DNA of 64,000 bases. Source: Rotaria sp. Silwood1 (Eukaryota; Rotifera; Eurotatoria; Philodinida; Philodinidae). The stretch is from positions 1 to 64,000 of the forward strand of contig CAJNOP010000651.1 in assembly GCA_905250075.1 (NCBI GenBank), in the 5' to 3' direction. Position numbers and translations under genes: made by a program. Below, in pieces: positions 38,301-50,662 of the stretch. The stretch's first letter is position 1, and each line of letters starts with the position of its first letter. The notes under the pieces are model-generated. The model saw nothing but the letters and a program-made list of their open reading frames with translations, did not search any database and was not told the DNA's origin.

Positions 38301-38729
38301 AACGAGTCGATTTGATAGATTTCATTAAGTTGGCTGTTGGAAATTTTTTTATATAAAAAATGAAGATTAGGGCTCATTTCGATTGAAATTAAAAATCTAC
38401 ATGCTGCCAAATAACAGTGCTCAACTTAATCGGATGTGATATCATCTGGTTTATATTCATTTTACATGACTAAACGAAAACGTTTCAAACAATCTCAATT
38501 CCAGAATCTTACTGATAAAATCTAAGGACCAGAAGAAAGTCATCGTCTTCGACGAACATCTTGTTCTTGCATTCTTTTGCATTACATCACAAATACTAAT
38601 AAATAAAATAATCAAAGTGACTATTGAACATCTTTCATTTTAGATTGAAAAAAAATTTCACACATTTGAAAACTATATCAGAACGACATCGTTCATAACT
38701 TCTATCTTATTTAGCATTTTTTGATAAAC
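35357..38729. other. Intergenic, upstream of MBD and ART genes
   Basis: Divergent spacer of 3.4 kb. It has a GTT microsatellite at 35525-35549, a small perfect stem GCGACTA/TAGTCGC at 35900-35918, and a cluster of TGTGGG-type tracts at 36838-37096 (listed separately). No gene was recognised; promoters of the flanking divergent genes must lie near the two ends. Confidence 0.4.
36838..37096. repeat. Telomere-like G-rich/C-rich hairpin cluster
   Basis: Two fold-back units: GTGTGAGGGTGAGTGT (36838 on) with ACCCACACTA (36892), then a larger one with GTGTAGGGTGTGAGGTGCGG (36990 on) and GGGGGTGTGTGTATGTGGGG against CTACACCCACCCACACCA (37076-37093). Same class as the other TGTGGG hairpins but longer and more diverged. 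Confidence 0.6.
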
Positions 38730-40316
38730 ATGACCACTTCCATTCTACCGATTGACGACTTTCATGGAAAGACCGACGATGAAGATTTCGAAACGTGTTG
38801 GCTTATCTGGCTCGATGCTAACGTGAACGCTGAGGAGAACCAAGATGTAGAACAAAAATTACACTCTATTACGAATCGTTTGGAGAAGTTTCAAGATATA
38901 GAACAATGTCAGAAATATATTGAAGAAGCACGAGTACGAAAAGATCGATTAATAATGATTGTTAGTGGTCGATTAGGACGAGAAATTGTTCCTTCCATTC
39001 ATCAACTTCAACAAATTATATTAATCTATGTGTATTGCGGCGATAAAGAAAGTAACAAAGCATGGGCTGATAAATTTTCAAAAGTAAGATTTTCCTGAAC
39101 GATTATATAACTTCATTTTATGAGTTTCTGTTAATAGGTAAAAGCTGTTGTTGATGACTCTAATGAGCTGATCTCTCGAATTGAAGTTGATCATAAAACT
39201 CAAAAAATGGTGGAAGAATCAATGACAATTAATTTTTTTACTGATGCAGATAAATCAATGACTGGTCTAAATGGTAAATTTGTTTTTTCTCAAATTCTCA
39301 TTGATTGTCTTCTACGGCTAAAATACACTCCAGTAGATAAGAAAGAACTTATTTATCGTTGTAAACAGGAATGCAAAGGCAATAAAAAACAGTTGGATTA
39401 TCTTCATGAATTTGAAATAGATTATTCACCTGATAAAGTGTTACTGTGGTACACACGACAATCGTTCTTTTTCAAGACGCTCAATGCAGCTCTACGCACC
39501 GAAGATTTTCATTTGATGTTTTTATTTCGTGCATACATCCTCGACATATATGATCAATTAAAAAAATGTCAATCTAAGAATCCTTTACGAGTTTATCGAG
39601 GACAAAAGATGTCAAATGATGAACTGCAAAATTTGAAACGACGCCTTAATCAGTTTATTTCAGTGAATTCATTTTTTTCCACCAGTACCAATAAAAATGT
39701 AGCTCTGCCATTTCTGAATATCGATGATACTACAGATAAATTAGTACCAGTATTATATGAAATCGATGCCGATCCTAATAAAGTTACAGGAAAACCATTT
39801 GCTGATATCAGTGCATATAGTGAATTTCCTGGCGAATCAGAAATACTTTTTATGCCTGGCTCCATTTTTCGTTTAAATAGCTTCAATCACAGTAGTGATG
39901 ATCCATATTGGATCATCCGTATGACATTGTGCAGCGATGATGAACATGACTTAAAACAAGTTCTTATGTATATGAAACAGCAGCTTGGTAATGGAGAAAC
40001 AAATCTTCGAACATTAGGAAAAGTATTATGGAAAATGGGAAAACTTGATTTGGCAAAACAATATTTCACTCGTCTATTAAATGAACTTTCACCAAATGAT
40101 CCTTTACTTAGTACTTTGTATGACGATCTTGGCGAACTAGAATCACAGATCGGCGACTTTAACATGAGTATCCAGTGGTATCAAAAATCAGCCGAATTCA
40201 AAAGCCAAAATCAATTAACTTCAACTTCTAGTGTTAATGAAGCAAGCAATTCTGTTGGTAAGTTCATTGCAGGAAAGTCTATTATATTGAAATGTGAGTT
40301 CTATGCCAGAAAATAA
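38730..40316 (+). CDS. NAD:arginine ADP-ribosyltransferase with C-terminal TPR
   Basis: Two exons are visible (38730-39083 and 39138 on, intron about 55 bp). An in-frame TTG at 38721 is not a likely start. The first part is a variable region. The ART fold follows with the R-S-E signature: VYRGQKMS (catalytic-site Arg), FISVNSFFSTSTN (Ser-Thr-Ser) and FPGESEILFMPGSIF (ExE, arginine-specific type). A TPR/kinesin-light-chain-like segment follows (TLGKVLWKMGKLDLAKQYF, ELESQIGDFNMSIQWYQKSA). The family is strongly expanded in bdelloids and is presumed to modify arginine on proteins. At 40259 a perfect GTAAGT donor follows NEASNSV, so the printed C-terminus (to the stop at 40316) may be read-through into an intron and further TPR exons may be missing or lost. 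It appears intact, unlike the relic at 4456. Confidence 0.85.
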
Positions 40317-41259
40317 TACTTTCATTATAAAAAAAAAAGGCAATGGAAAAACTCAGAGAGGAGAAATTCCTGAAAATTCATTATCAATTTCATCTAGAAA
40401 TCCTTGTTTTTGCTTATTAAAATCTGTTTCACATGTCCGAAATAGTAGACCGTTAATAACAAATCAATAGAAGCATTTACTATTATCTGATCTAATTTTA
40501 ATTCCTATCTTCTTCGACAATTTTTGTTAAAACATTTTTCTATGATAATACTGATGCTTATGTCCTTCTTTCTTTATTTCTATACCACGACAGTAATGCT
40601 GAGTGAATCGGACATATTATTATATGGGGTGTGGGTGGAGATAAAACAAAGATCCATTTCCACACTCACTCTCACACACTCTTCTATCTATTCAAAGTTG
40701 TTTAAAAAAATACTCATCCTTCTTTTATTTTAAAATGGATAATAGACGTGAATGTATACTGGAACAAAAAAAAATGTCACTCGTCTTCTAATACATTTTT
40801 TATCCTTTAAATTATATTTGATGTTCAACGTAAATACAGCAATAGATGCAGCGCGTTCTTTGCTTTCTCCCTATATATAGTTGTTTAAAAAAATTAAAGA
40901 AATATAGTTATAAAAACAAACAAAAACAAAGGGACAAAATTCAATTGGCTTTTATAGTATTATTCCTTTTAAACAAAAGTAGTCTGAAGTTCATTATTGA
41001 GCACTACATTTCAGCTAAAATACCTACTTAAATGATAATAAGTGAACCATTTAGGAGCGTTTTCTTTACATATAACGTGTTTTCTTTACATTATGAAAAG
41101 AAAACTTAAAGCATAACTTAAATAACTAGTATCAAAGTATTCAGTAGTACAACGGCTAGTGTTCTTTATCATGTCACTTGTGTTTGTCTAGATTATATCG
41201 AAATTCCAACCTCTTATAACAAAATCAATACAGAAGAAATATTATGCCAGGTTAGGGCG
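40317..41259. other. Spacer between ART and LRR-like genes
   Basis: No clear exon continuing the ART-TPR gene was found. It includes a TGTGGG-type hairpin (listed at 40626) and AT-rich filler. Confidence 0.35.
40626..40681. repeat. Telomere-like hairpin tract
   Basis: GGGGTGTGGGTGGAG at 40626 is followed after about 18 bp by CCACACTCACTCTCACACAC. Same G-tract/spacer/C-tract design as the unit at 2498. Confidence 0.6.
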
Positions 41260-43005
41260 ATGATGGCGCAGACATATACGTTGCATGAGTTTACCACACC
41301 TCGCTTCTTTTTCATTTTACCGATACGACACTGTGATATGGACTTGATTAACAACGTAGAATCGTGGTTTCACATCCACTATAAACTCTACTTTTTATGT
41401 GAATGTTCACACGAGCCGCTTGAAATGCATATCGCGCCCCATGATGGTTATACAATTAGAAAACCAAGAGATTTCATCGTGAGATATGGACCGCATTTAA
41501 GAGCAACTTCAAATATTGTTCAGCTTCTACTCTCGGTCAGACGTTTTGTCATTCCACATCTGGAAAACTCATCAACTGATGTTAGTAATGTGTTACAGTC
41601 GCAATCTAACACTTCTGAGTACTACGAAAACATAAAACAGCAATTAAAATTCGTTGATGCCTTAATCAATAAATTCCATAAGAAACGAGACCGTCCAGAT
41701 TCTTCAGTGATTGACACGGAAAAGTCAAAGGAAGTCTCACTTCAGGCCGTAGAACTACGAGAACTTGAAACATATCTAGATGTTGTCGATAGTAAATGTA
41801 GTCTAGGAAACTTATACCGAGTAGTCACTACCGACAGTCATATTTGCTGGGTGTGTCTCAAAGACTACGTTTACATTAGCTTCAGTAATGAAATGATTAA
41901 ATATATTAAGGACTTCGTAGCTATGGGAGGTAAATTCAATGAAAAGACCCACGAAGCAATTGTAAATCAAGTGAACGTAAACAACAGAAATGTTAGAATG
42001 CTGTGTGATGCTCTCAAAAAGGGTTTTAACATTGTGAAACTGACATTTCAAGATTGTTCGTTCTATGAGAGTGATCTTGATATATTCCTTGACATCGTCA
42101 TTAACCACTCTTCAATTCGTTGTCTAAACATGATTGATGTTCGTGTTTACAATTTTTTTGGAATGTTAAAGTACACCTGCAAGTATATCGTCATAGAGTT
42201 CATTAATCAATTATTGAAAGTTCGTTTCCACAACACTTATCAAGATGGAAATACACCAATGCTCACTCGACTTTTGCTGCAAAATAAGATATATCGAAAA
42301 TTGGATTTTTCTGCCTGTGATTTTCTGTGGCATGAAGATGATCTTCGGCGATGCCTTGAAACGAACGAAATTATTACAAGCTTTATTGTAGAACATTGTG
42401 ACAATTTTAATCTCCTCAATACTTTATTCACTTTGAAAACAAGTGCACTATATCAATTAAAACTGACTCATTCACTGTGCAAGCTCTCAACATTATCTTC
42501 TTTCTGTGAAATGTTGAAGGAAAACAAAACACTTGTTGAAATCGATCTGATGGATAAAATTGATTGCAAAGAGGAAGCTTTCATTATTAATCTTCTGGAC
42601 ACATTGAGAGACCACGAGTCAATCAGATATCTTAGCTTGTACGTTCGAGACATACAACCATCAAATCAGAAAGAAGATCGTTTGATTAAATCGTTGAGAA
42701 ATGATGAATTTATTTCACATCTTTGTATATCTGAATCAGTTATATCACGTGAACTCACGGAAGCATTTATTTATGCTGCGAAAGAACTTCATACGTTGAC
42801 TTATCTGGAGTTTTACAGGAGTCAAGTAAGAGACGATGATATGGTGCAGCTGCAGTCGTTATATAATAATGGAACTTTGATTCAACTGGCATTCTATGAA
42901 AAACCACGTGGGCATATAACGCTCGAAGAAGCAAACAGGCAAATAATGGAAGGTAAGAACTGTAAAAGATCGAACTTTGTCGAGAGAAATGAAGATGATT
43001 CATAG
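41260..43005 (+). CDS. LRR-like protein with fungal-shared N-terminal module
   Basis: Intronless 581-aa frame; tandem ATGs at 41260 and 41263. The N-terminus reads TPRFFFILPIRH, then LYFLCECSHEP, HIAPHDGYTIRKPRDFIVRY and YGPHL. This is followed after a linker by ELETYLDVVDSKCSLGNLYR and ICWVCLKDY. From memory, this order (PR.FI.LP, YFLCECG, H..HEGY, YG.Y, then LESYL.V.DE...LGNLYR...H.KWVC..HY) is characteristic of large protein families in Mortierella and Rhizophagus fungi and of bdelloids. The second half has irregular leucine-rich repeats of the ribonuclease-inhibitor type (SIRCLNMIDV, LTYLEFYRSQ). No NACHT or kinase domain is visible, so it may be the C-terminal part of a once larger receptor-like protein. 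A GTAAG sequence near the end (42952) might be a donor. Function unknown. Confidence 0.65.
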   Translation: MMAQTYTLHEFTTPRFFFILPIRHCDMDLINNVESWFHIHYKLYFLCECSHEPLEMHIAPHDGYTIRKPRDFIVRYGPHLRATSNIVQLLLSVRRFVIPHLENSSTDVSNVLQSQSNTSEYYENIKQQLKFVDALINKFHKKRDRPDSSVIDTEKSKEVSLQAVELRELETYLDVVDSKCSLGNLYRVVTTDSHICWVCLKDYVYISFSNEMIKYIKDFVAMGGKFNEKTHEAIVNQVNVNNRNVRMLCDALKKGFNIVKLTFQDCSFYESDLDIFLDIVINHSSIRCLNMIDVRVYNFFGMLKYTCKYIVIEFINQLLKVRFHNTYQDGNTPMLTRLLLQNKIYRKLDFSACDFLWHEDDLRRCLETNEIITSFIVEHCDNFNLLNTLFTLKTSALYQLKLTHSLCKLSTLSSFCEMLKENKTLVEIDLMDKIDCKEEAFIINLLDTLRDHESIRYLSLYVRDIQPSNQKEDRLIKSLRNDEFISHLCISESVISRELTEAFIYAAKELHTLTYLEFYRSQVRDDDMVQLQSLYNNGTLIQLAFYEKPRGHITLEEANRQIMEGKNCKRSNFVERNEDDS

Positions 43006-43865
43006 ATATTCACTAGTAGTCTTAAGAGACAGTCCAAGAGAGAATCGAACACTGTTAAACTGTGTCATAATTTACAAAGAATTCATCTATTTTGTTCTTA
43101 TCAGAAACTAAAACACCATTTCTAATGCCAATAGATTCCAATTTTCAACCTTTCGTGTTGTATCTCATGAATAAAGTGACTCAAAGATTTTCGAAAACAA
43201 TATTCATTCCCTTTTCTTCTTCAATAACATTGAAGGAGTTTGATGAAGTTTTCATCGATAGATCTCAATCTAATCATAAGGTTGAAAAATATTTCAAATC
43301 ATAGACCAAATTTTGTGTTACAAAATTATAGATTTGGCTTTTTCTTAGATCTCTACCTTAAGACACAGTCATATGAATGACTCTCAAAAATCTCGTCGCT
43401 TATCTTTTTTTTGTTTTGAATACACCTTTTATTTCGTAATTTTATTTGACAAAAAAAAATGGTTGAACGGCTCTATGTGAACCAATCGAAAGATTATCCA
43501 ATGAGTGCAGAATAGCGAAAGGTGATACAACAGAAAAAATAAGAATGAGAGGAATCATGACTGTTAAAACTAGCTGTGTAATTTTTTTCGTTTAGAAAAG
43601 GAATCACATATTGACGAGACTGTCTAGTTGAAAATAAAAAAATTCAATTTGACATCTCGTTCTTAGTGAGGGCTAGAGTAATTTTAGTCTATTTATGATA
43701 GTCAATTTTGTTGTCGATCGTCTCTCCGAAATGGCATTCAGCCAATTCGGTCTCTAAAAGCTCTCTTTTTGATAGTTCGATTTGTCCCGACCTAGAATGA
43801 CACTGATAAAATTGCATTTGTTTCACAAAATAACAAAGAATTCCTCAAAATTGAAATTCCACAAT

Positions 43866-44107
43866 CAGTGGCGCAGCCAGGATCAATCCATTGAGCTATT
43901 GTTCAATGCTAAAAAATCTTAATCCATATGCATGTACAAAGAACTAAACGATGTCATATTGATACGTTCTACCTTTTTGTGATCTAGTCAAGTGATCCAG
44001 AAAGATCAACAGACGGTTTTTTCATTAGAGTGATGCTTACAATGATGACACAATTCAATGGTATGTTTTTTTTCAAAATACCCCTTATTGCCCTTGACTA
44101 CGCTAAT
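43866..44107 (+). repeat. Degenerate dispersed repeat, copy 2
   Basis: Starts CAGTGGCGCAGCCAGGATCA and ends near CTTGACTACGCTAATG, whose complement (TAGCGTAGTCAAGG) resembles the start, giving degraded inverted ends of a CAGTGGCGTAGCC-type hAT MITE. The interior matches the copy at 8052 (TGATCTAGTCAAGTGATCCA, AAAGATCAACAGACGGTTTT). No target duplication remains. Confidence 0.55.
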
Positions 44108-44894
44108 GGTTCTATTTGTGTTTTCGAATAAGCTCGTCTCTTAGTTGAGAGTAACAGACTTCTCTTCAATAAAGATCGGTTTTTGTGATGAAAATAAATG
44201 TTAAAACAAATGTAGCCCAATTGGTTTTTACTCAGTTTATGTTTTTTGGTTTGCACATCCCACAATTTTCGAAGGAGCTTTATTGTAGCCAATTTCTTTT
44301 TCTTTAGTTTGAAAGGGCATGAGAGAGCCTGTCTTGAATTAATCTTTGTTAGTATGAAATAAAAGAGCACTTTTATAACTAGAACGTCATACTTTTATAG
44401 TTTTTCGAGACGTCGAACTTTTCATGCTTGTATTCCCTTCAAAAAGTAAGAATTGTAAAAAAGAACAGGATTCTGTCATACACGGCATCCTGATATGCTC
44501 TGTCAAACATAGTTGAATATCTTCGAAAAAAGTTATGGCGTAGAGCTGAAAATTGTACTAGTCTCTCCACGATGATCCTAACATCTCCTCAAAATTTCAT
44601 GCGATGTAAATGCTTCTGAACCAAGATTGATTATTGAGGGAAAGACGAGCTCAACTCAAAAAAACTGGATGTTCTCCTATCACTTCCTTTTCATTTCAAG
44701 TTTATGAGCAGTATTGTAATAAATTTTTGAACAAATACTTATATCTTCTGACAATGCTTCATATTCTCGATCATTGTGCTTTTTTAAAATAAAAAATAAA
44801 ACGAACAAATACAAACGAAAATATATTGAATAATAGAGAATTTTCAGCTTTATCATAATGTATAGTTATTGTTTTCTATTAAAACTTAATTCTA

Positions 44895-44947
44895 GGATGT
44901 GGATGTAGGTGTAGTTGTCCTCTTCATTCTTACCCATACCCATCTAT
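44895..44947. repeat. Diverged telomere-like hairpin
   Basis: GGATGTGGATGTAGGTGTAG followed after 20 bp by TACCCATACCCATC. Same layout as the TGTGGG units but with A replacing some G. Confidence 0.45.
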
Positions 44948-47900
44948 CACTACAATCAGCATAAGTGTATCTGGATCCTACAGAAGGTTTTCCAACAAAA
45001 AAAAAAAATTTTTAAGGCGATTCTTATTTTTCTCGACTATATCATTTTATAGATAGATGTTAAAGCGCATTTTTTTCTCCTGATCAAAACACTCCGATTC
45101 ATGTTAAGATGGTGAGCATGTAAGACAAAAACTTATCTATCTTTTATTATACAATGCTTAGCTTTTGGCACTGTCCTTGATGAGCACACGCTGACACAAG
45201 TCTTTCTTTCATCCGTAAAAAAAATATGACTTCGCAGTTGTTTATAAAGTTTATGTCAGCATAAAAAATTTCACAGTTTTGTAGAGAATTAAATTCTCTA
45301 TCCAGCGAGATCAGAACTAAAATTCGAACAAGTATTACATTCCTTAAAGATAAGGTAAATTCTGCAATCTCTGAGAAATTTACATTCTGAGCCTACGCAT
45401 ATCGTTCATACAGATAAATTTATCTAGTCATTCTATAGTAGACTTGGATTTCGAACGTCAAGTTCATTTAGATAGTTTATTGTGATTTTGTTTGAATATT
45501 GAGAAATTTGTTTTTTTTTAATTTCAATAATAAAACTATACATAATTTTCTAAAAGTACGTTAATATTTCGGTTCCTTTCTCACTAGAGTTTAAATTTAG
45601 ATCAAAATACTCAACAAGTTCGATATTAACACAATAAACTTCGTCAGACTGCATGTATTTTTCTTTTGTTGAAATATATATTGAATGTAGTTTCTTTTGT
45701 GTTGATCTCAAATATATGATTAGTTTTTCTCCTTGTATTGAATGATAATAAAGGACACTGCTACTATAAAAGGCTTCGAAGAAGATAGAATATTAGATTT
45801 TCTTTTCTTTCACACAAAAATATCTATCAATTCTTGTTTTCTGATATCTTGAAATTTTCTATATTGAAACCGTTTTGTTGACTTCATTGGTCTCTAATCT
45901 AATCAATCGAAATTGTTCTATTCAATTCTTTGATGCTAAATTAAAATAAGCATACCTTTATCAAGTTTATTCATTTCTTAGTCATACTTATGGTTTGAAG
46001 CAACAACAAAGTATCAAAATCTCTCTTAGTTATTGTAGGATATAGAACACTTTTCAAGGTATGATACAGATCTACTATCAAAGTCTTATCTTTCACTGTT
46101 AATTAAATTGTAGGAACTTTCTTTTTTTCCAGACAAATATATTCTGGACACAAAATTTCGAGAAAATATTTGTTATATCTGACTTTCATCAAGATATACA
46201 TGTCTTACCGAAGTTACTTCGATGTATAATATTATAGTTATTTTGTTATTTTTGAAAATAGTTATAGCAGTTTTTTATGAATAAAATTTGCAAATATTTT
46301 ACATGAGTATCAATCTATTCTGACGATATTAAGGTCTTTAAGTAATAAAAGATATCTGCGGAATATTCCATTTCGATTTAAACAAAACTTTGAGTGGAAC
46401 AAAGACTTGACTAGATTTTTTGAATCCTGCACTTGAATATAATCTATATACGACTCCAAATAAAAATTCTATCAGTAAAACTAATCTCAAAGAAGAGTAT
46501 ATCAGACAAGTAACATTAAAAAAGTAACAGATAATACAGTAGGTTGCAATTTATTGTTTATATTTCAAACACTTGTATCTATCTTTCGCAATATATTACA
46601 TATGTTAACTGTACTACAGTTTTTTTAACCATAATCTTGCCTTCTATTCTTAATGTCTAGTCAGAATAGACTTGTCATCATATAAAATATTAAACAAATA
46701 ATGATATTTCATTTTTCTTAAAAATTCTGTCTATGTTTATTCATTAAAAAATGATATCAATATTTTCAAAAACAGAAGAAATTCATTATAATGTTATATA
46801 TCGTTTTAATATCATCAAATAATTGATATTTATGTAGTGTTGAGTTCATTTGAAGTAACTTCGATATGACATATATAGATCAAAGAATGTCATTTTATCA
46901 ATATTACATGTTGACTGTACTTTTTTCTAAACTAAGATTGAAGTTTATGTGAAAAAAAAGAAGCGAGGTAGCCGGTCAGACTGATCATTTCCATGTGTAT
47001 AAGAGATATTTGAGATGTTTGATTTAATGGAACTAAATATATAGTATTAATAAGCATCTCATACAGCTCTATGTCATCATCTATAAGTAGGAAATAAAAT
47101 TATCTACTCGAATTTTATATTTCCTAGCATGTTATGTCTCACAATCTCTTTGATTTTAAAATTAGAAAGTGTTGTTTTGATTCTAATTCTCATCTTAGAG
47201 TTGTTTGAGATATGTTGCTTTTACATGGATAGTTTTGATTGAATATCACTCTTACTGATATCGTTGTAGTTCTCATATCATTTTCCACATATTTTTTTTG
47301 TCGATCGAAGAAAAGAAATAACACTAAAATTTTTTTTTCACCTATAGATTTCTTGATTTCATTCAATTGCAATGAGATCTCGATTGTAGCTACATGCTTC
47401 ATGATCAAATTGAAAACGATTAAACACTTTCAATTGACTGAAAAGAAAATCTCAAATCTGTTCACTCATTCCGAATGTTATGATTTTGATCATTGTTAAT
47501 GTTGAGATTCACAAGCAGAGGTAGCTCAATGTTTGTAGCTCTACAGAGAGAGGGGGGGAGCTAGTTGGAAAACATCTTGTCAGAGATAATACCAAGATGC
47601 ATAGTGAAAGAAATGAATAAACAGAACAGGGATACAAAGAAAAGTTTTGAGCTGTCAAATCATGGTTTTTAAAAACCAAAATGAATCAAAATTTTCTTAA
47701 ATTATAGTTTGAACCTTCCGAAATTACTTACGTTCATGCAATTGGTAATACTGTTGTGTGGGAAACTTTCTACGGGTTGATTAAAAATTTCGCTATCTCA
47801 TATATTCATGCTTGTGGCGATTATCTAACAAAATCGTCTAGGATTTTACAGTCGTTACTGTACAAAATGTTATAGAAAAGCATTACTTATTGATTTTTTT

Positions 47901-49736
47901 TTCATTAATTTCATCGATTCAATTGACATAAGAAAAATTCTACTTCTAATTTCTTTTTCTCCAAACATGAATCAAACTATGAAACAGGTGCTACTGAATG
48001 ATTTGTCTATTACCAAAAATAACTATTTAATAAAAAACCAATTAATGCAAGAAATTCTTCTGTTTTTTTTTATACAAAGACTCAACCGTGATCAGAAAAA
48101 AATTCGACTTTACTTGGAATTTCTGTAAGTTCAGAATCAAATAAAATAAAAATTAGAAAACAAATTCTCCTATTTATTGCTGTTGAGATTCATATTGTGA
48201 ACTAAATATTAACAAATTTTAACGTGACATTGATGTCGTTATAGTTCGAACCTGAAATTCATTTTTTGAATTTTAAAAAGTTTATATCGAAGATGATCAG
48301 GAAACGTTTGTATTTAGTTGTTTCAACAGAAAAAAATATTCACATGAAGAAGAAAAGAAAGTTCTATTTTGTTTATAGACTAGTTAACTATTTGCTTTAC
48401 TTTTTGTCTCGACTAAGAATTCATGTACGTAGAATTCATTACATGTTAAGGCTCAAAGTTTGGAAATAGAACTTTCCAGTGACGATGGGGTGTTTTAATA
48501 TAGCAGAAAATAAAAAGTGAAAAGATCAAATAGAACAAATGAAATTTGATAGGTTTCGTTCTTTTTTTTTACAGCGAGAGAGGGAAAAACGATGAACTAA
48601 GTATCAATAAGCTAAAAAATACTATTGTAATCATGAGTGTAAACAGACAAGATTTGTTTAAAAGCGATTCGTCTTAGACAATAATCAATACGTCTGTCCG
48701 CTTAGACCATACCAAGAGAAAACCTATATAATGTTTTGAATTGCAAAAAGTCTTGTCCCTGAACAAAAAAAACACAGAATTTTTAAAGAATTTTTAGCGC
48801 TCAATTTTTTTCCCATTTTAAAATTATTCGATTACAAAAACAACATGTGAAACAATTTTTAAATTCTTAACATAACATCTTTGAGATATTAAATTCAATA
48901 TATGGCAAATGCAGAATTTATAAACCTTTATCATTTTTTATACAATGCGTTTCAGTTTTTAATTATCTATTACTGTTAAATACTTTTCAAAGATCTATTT
49001 AAATAATTCGATTATTTATATTCGCGTTCAAGTTCTATCATAACTTGCTCATTCTTTCCTACAAGAAATTCGATTAAATATTCTATTGTAAAAATAAAAC
49101 AGGTACATGAAACGTTCATTTTCACATATGTATCTTCTAAAATCCCAAAAAAAAATGAAATGATTTTTAAAATGCTGACACAAGATCTAAATATAAGTAG
49201 AAAATTCATTCAAGGAACATGTTTCGAATTCGAACTAACGAAATGACTGTAAAGTTATTGCAATTCGATTTGATCGTAGTTGTAGATTTCAATGAATACG
49301 TTGGAAAAATTGAATATATTGGAAAATTTCATTCAGAATAAACTCTGAGATCATCGCGATTTTCCGTCAATTTTTTAGAAAATAGGGAAAATTGTCTCGA
49401 TTTTCACAAACTCATATTATGTTAGATTTATTTCTTTTGATAAATGTATTATTTATTCTGTCCCACCTTACTAGTTAACTTTTCGATATGATGAAGCGTT
49501 AGGTTCAAAAAGAGTCTTGAATCTTAGTTAGTTTTAGTCAAACTAAGGATTCTTACACAAAATATTTGAAAAATCAACAATGTTTGTTGTCAACATTGAG
49601 AAAATCAGATTCTAATTAAGTCAATAGTATAGGTTTTTGTAATTGAAAACAGTTCAATACTGATCAAAACAAATGAAGAACTTATTTTAATGGAATCGAT
49701 GTTTATTTCTACTCCATACTTTTGTTTTCATTTTAG

Positions 49737-50662
49737 TACCACTACGTGCAAGTTCCATTGATATTCATCCGAATGCAAAATGGTCACAGAATGGTATCAC
49801 TGTGGTTGGAAGAAATGAATATGGCAGTGGAACCAATCAACTCCGTTACCCACGTGGTTTGTATATCGATGATGATCAAACGATATATGTCGCTGATTAT
49901 GGGAATCATCGTATTGTAGAATGGAAATATGGTGCTACGAATGGAAAAGTGATTGCTGGTGGAAATGGACCAGGAAATGAAGCGAATCAATTAAACCATC
50001 CACGAGATGTGATTGTTGACAAAGAAAGAGATAGTCTCATCATCAGCGATTGGGGAAATAATCGAGTAGTTCGATGGCCTCGTCAAGATAGTGCTAGTGG
50101 AGAAACTATCATTTCGAATATTGCTTGCTTTGGTTTGACAATGGACGAAAATGAATCTCTCTATATCGTTGATGATATAAAACATGAAGTAAGACGATAT
50201 AAAATTGGTGATACGGAAGGAACAGTGGTTGCAGGTGGCAATGGACAAGGAAATCGTCTCGATCAACTCTCTAATCCCTGCTACATATTTGTCGATCGAA
50301 ATCATTTAGTATACGTGTCTGATTTCGGAAATGATCGTGTGATGAAATGGGAGGAAGATGCAAAACAAGGCACTGTCGTAGCCGGTGGTCAAGGAGAAGG
50401 AGATAGTCTTACACAATTATATTGTCCTGAAGGAGTCGTTGTCGATCAGTTGGGTACTGTGTATGTAGCTGATTCTGTTAATTATCGAATCATGCGTTGG
50501 CCAAAAGAAGCTACACAGGGAACTGTCATTGGCGGTGGTAACGGTGAAGGAACGCAATCGAATCAACTCGGTAATCCCATTGGTTTATCATTCGATCGAC
50601 AAGGCAATCTCTATATTGTCGATAATAATAATCATCGAGTACAAAAGTTTGATATCCAATAA
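49737..50662 (+). CDS. NHL-repeat beta-propeller protein (C-terminal exon)
   Basis: The exon starts after a TTTTCATTTTAG acceptor and runs 926 nt to a stop, encoding about 308 aa. Six repeats are visible, each with the pattern N.YG.G.N.L..P.G...D....YVAD..NHR...W: NQLRYPRGLYIDDDQTIYVA, NQLNHPRDVIVDKERDS, FGLTMDENESLYIVDD, DQLSNPCYIFVDRNHLVYVS, TQLYCPEGVVVDQLGTVYVA and NQLGNPIGLSFDRQGNLYIV. This should close a six-bladed propeller. Members of this family are abundant in bdelloids and often secreted or fused to membrane or C-type domains. The N-terminal exon(s), which would show the signal peptide or membrane anchor, were not found. An ATG at 49802 exists but would remove the beginning of the first blade. 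Probable protein- or glycan-binding role; unproven. Confidence 0.82.

Larger units (their letters stand above)
43006..49736. other. 6.7-kb gene desert
   Basis: No recognisable coding sequence. A 70-codon frame at 43092-43304 lacks domain features. Contents noted: dispersed repeat copy 2 (43866) and a weak telomere-like hairpin (44895). Upstream exon(s) of the NHL gene should lie somewhere near its right end but could not be identified. Confidence 0.4.

Noticed and set aside
40259..41260. Fusion of the ART-TPR gene with the LRR-like gene into one gene
   Set aside because: The GTAAGT at 40259 could be a donor, but no acceptor giving a frame-compatible junction near 41260 was clear, and 41260 has its own ATG pair.
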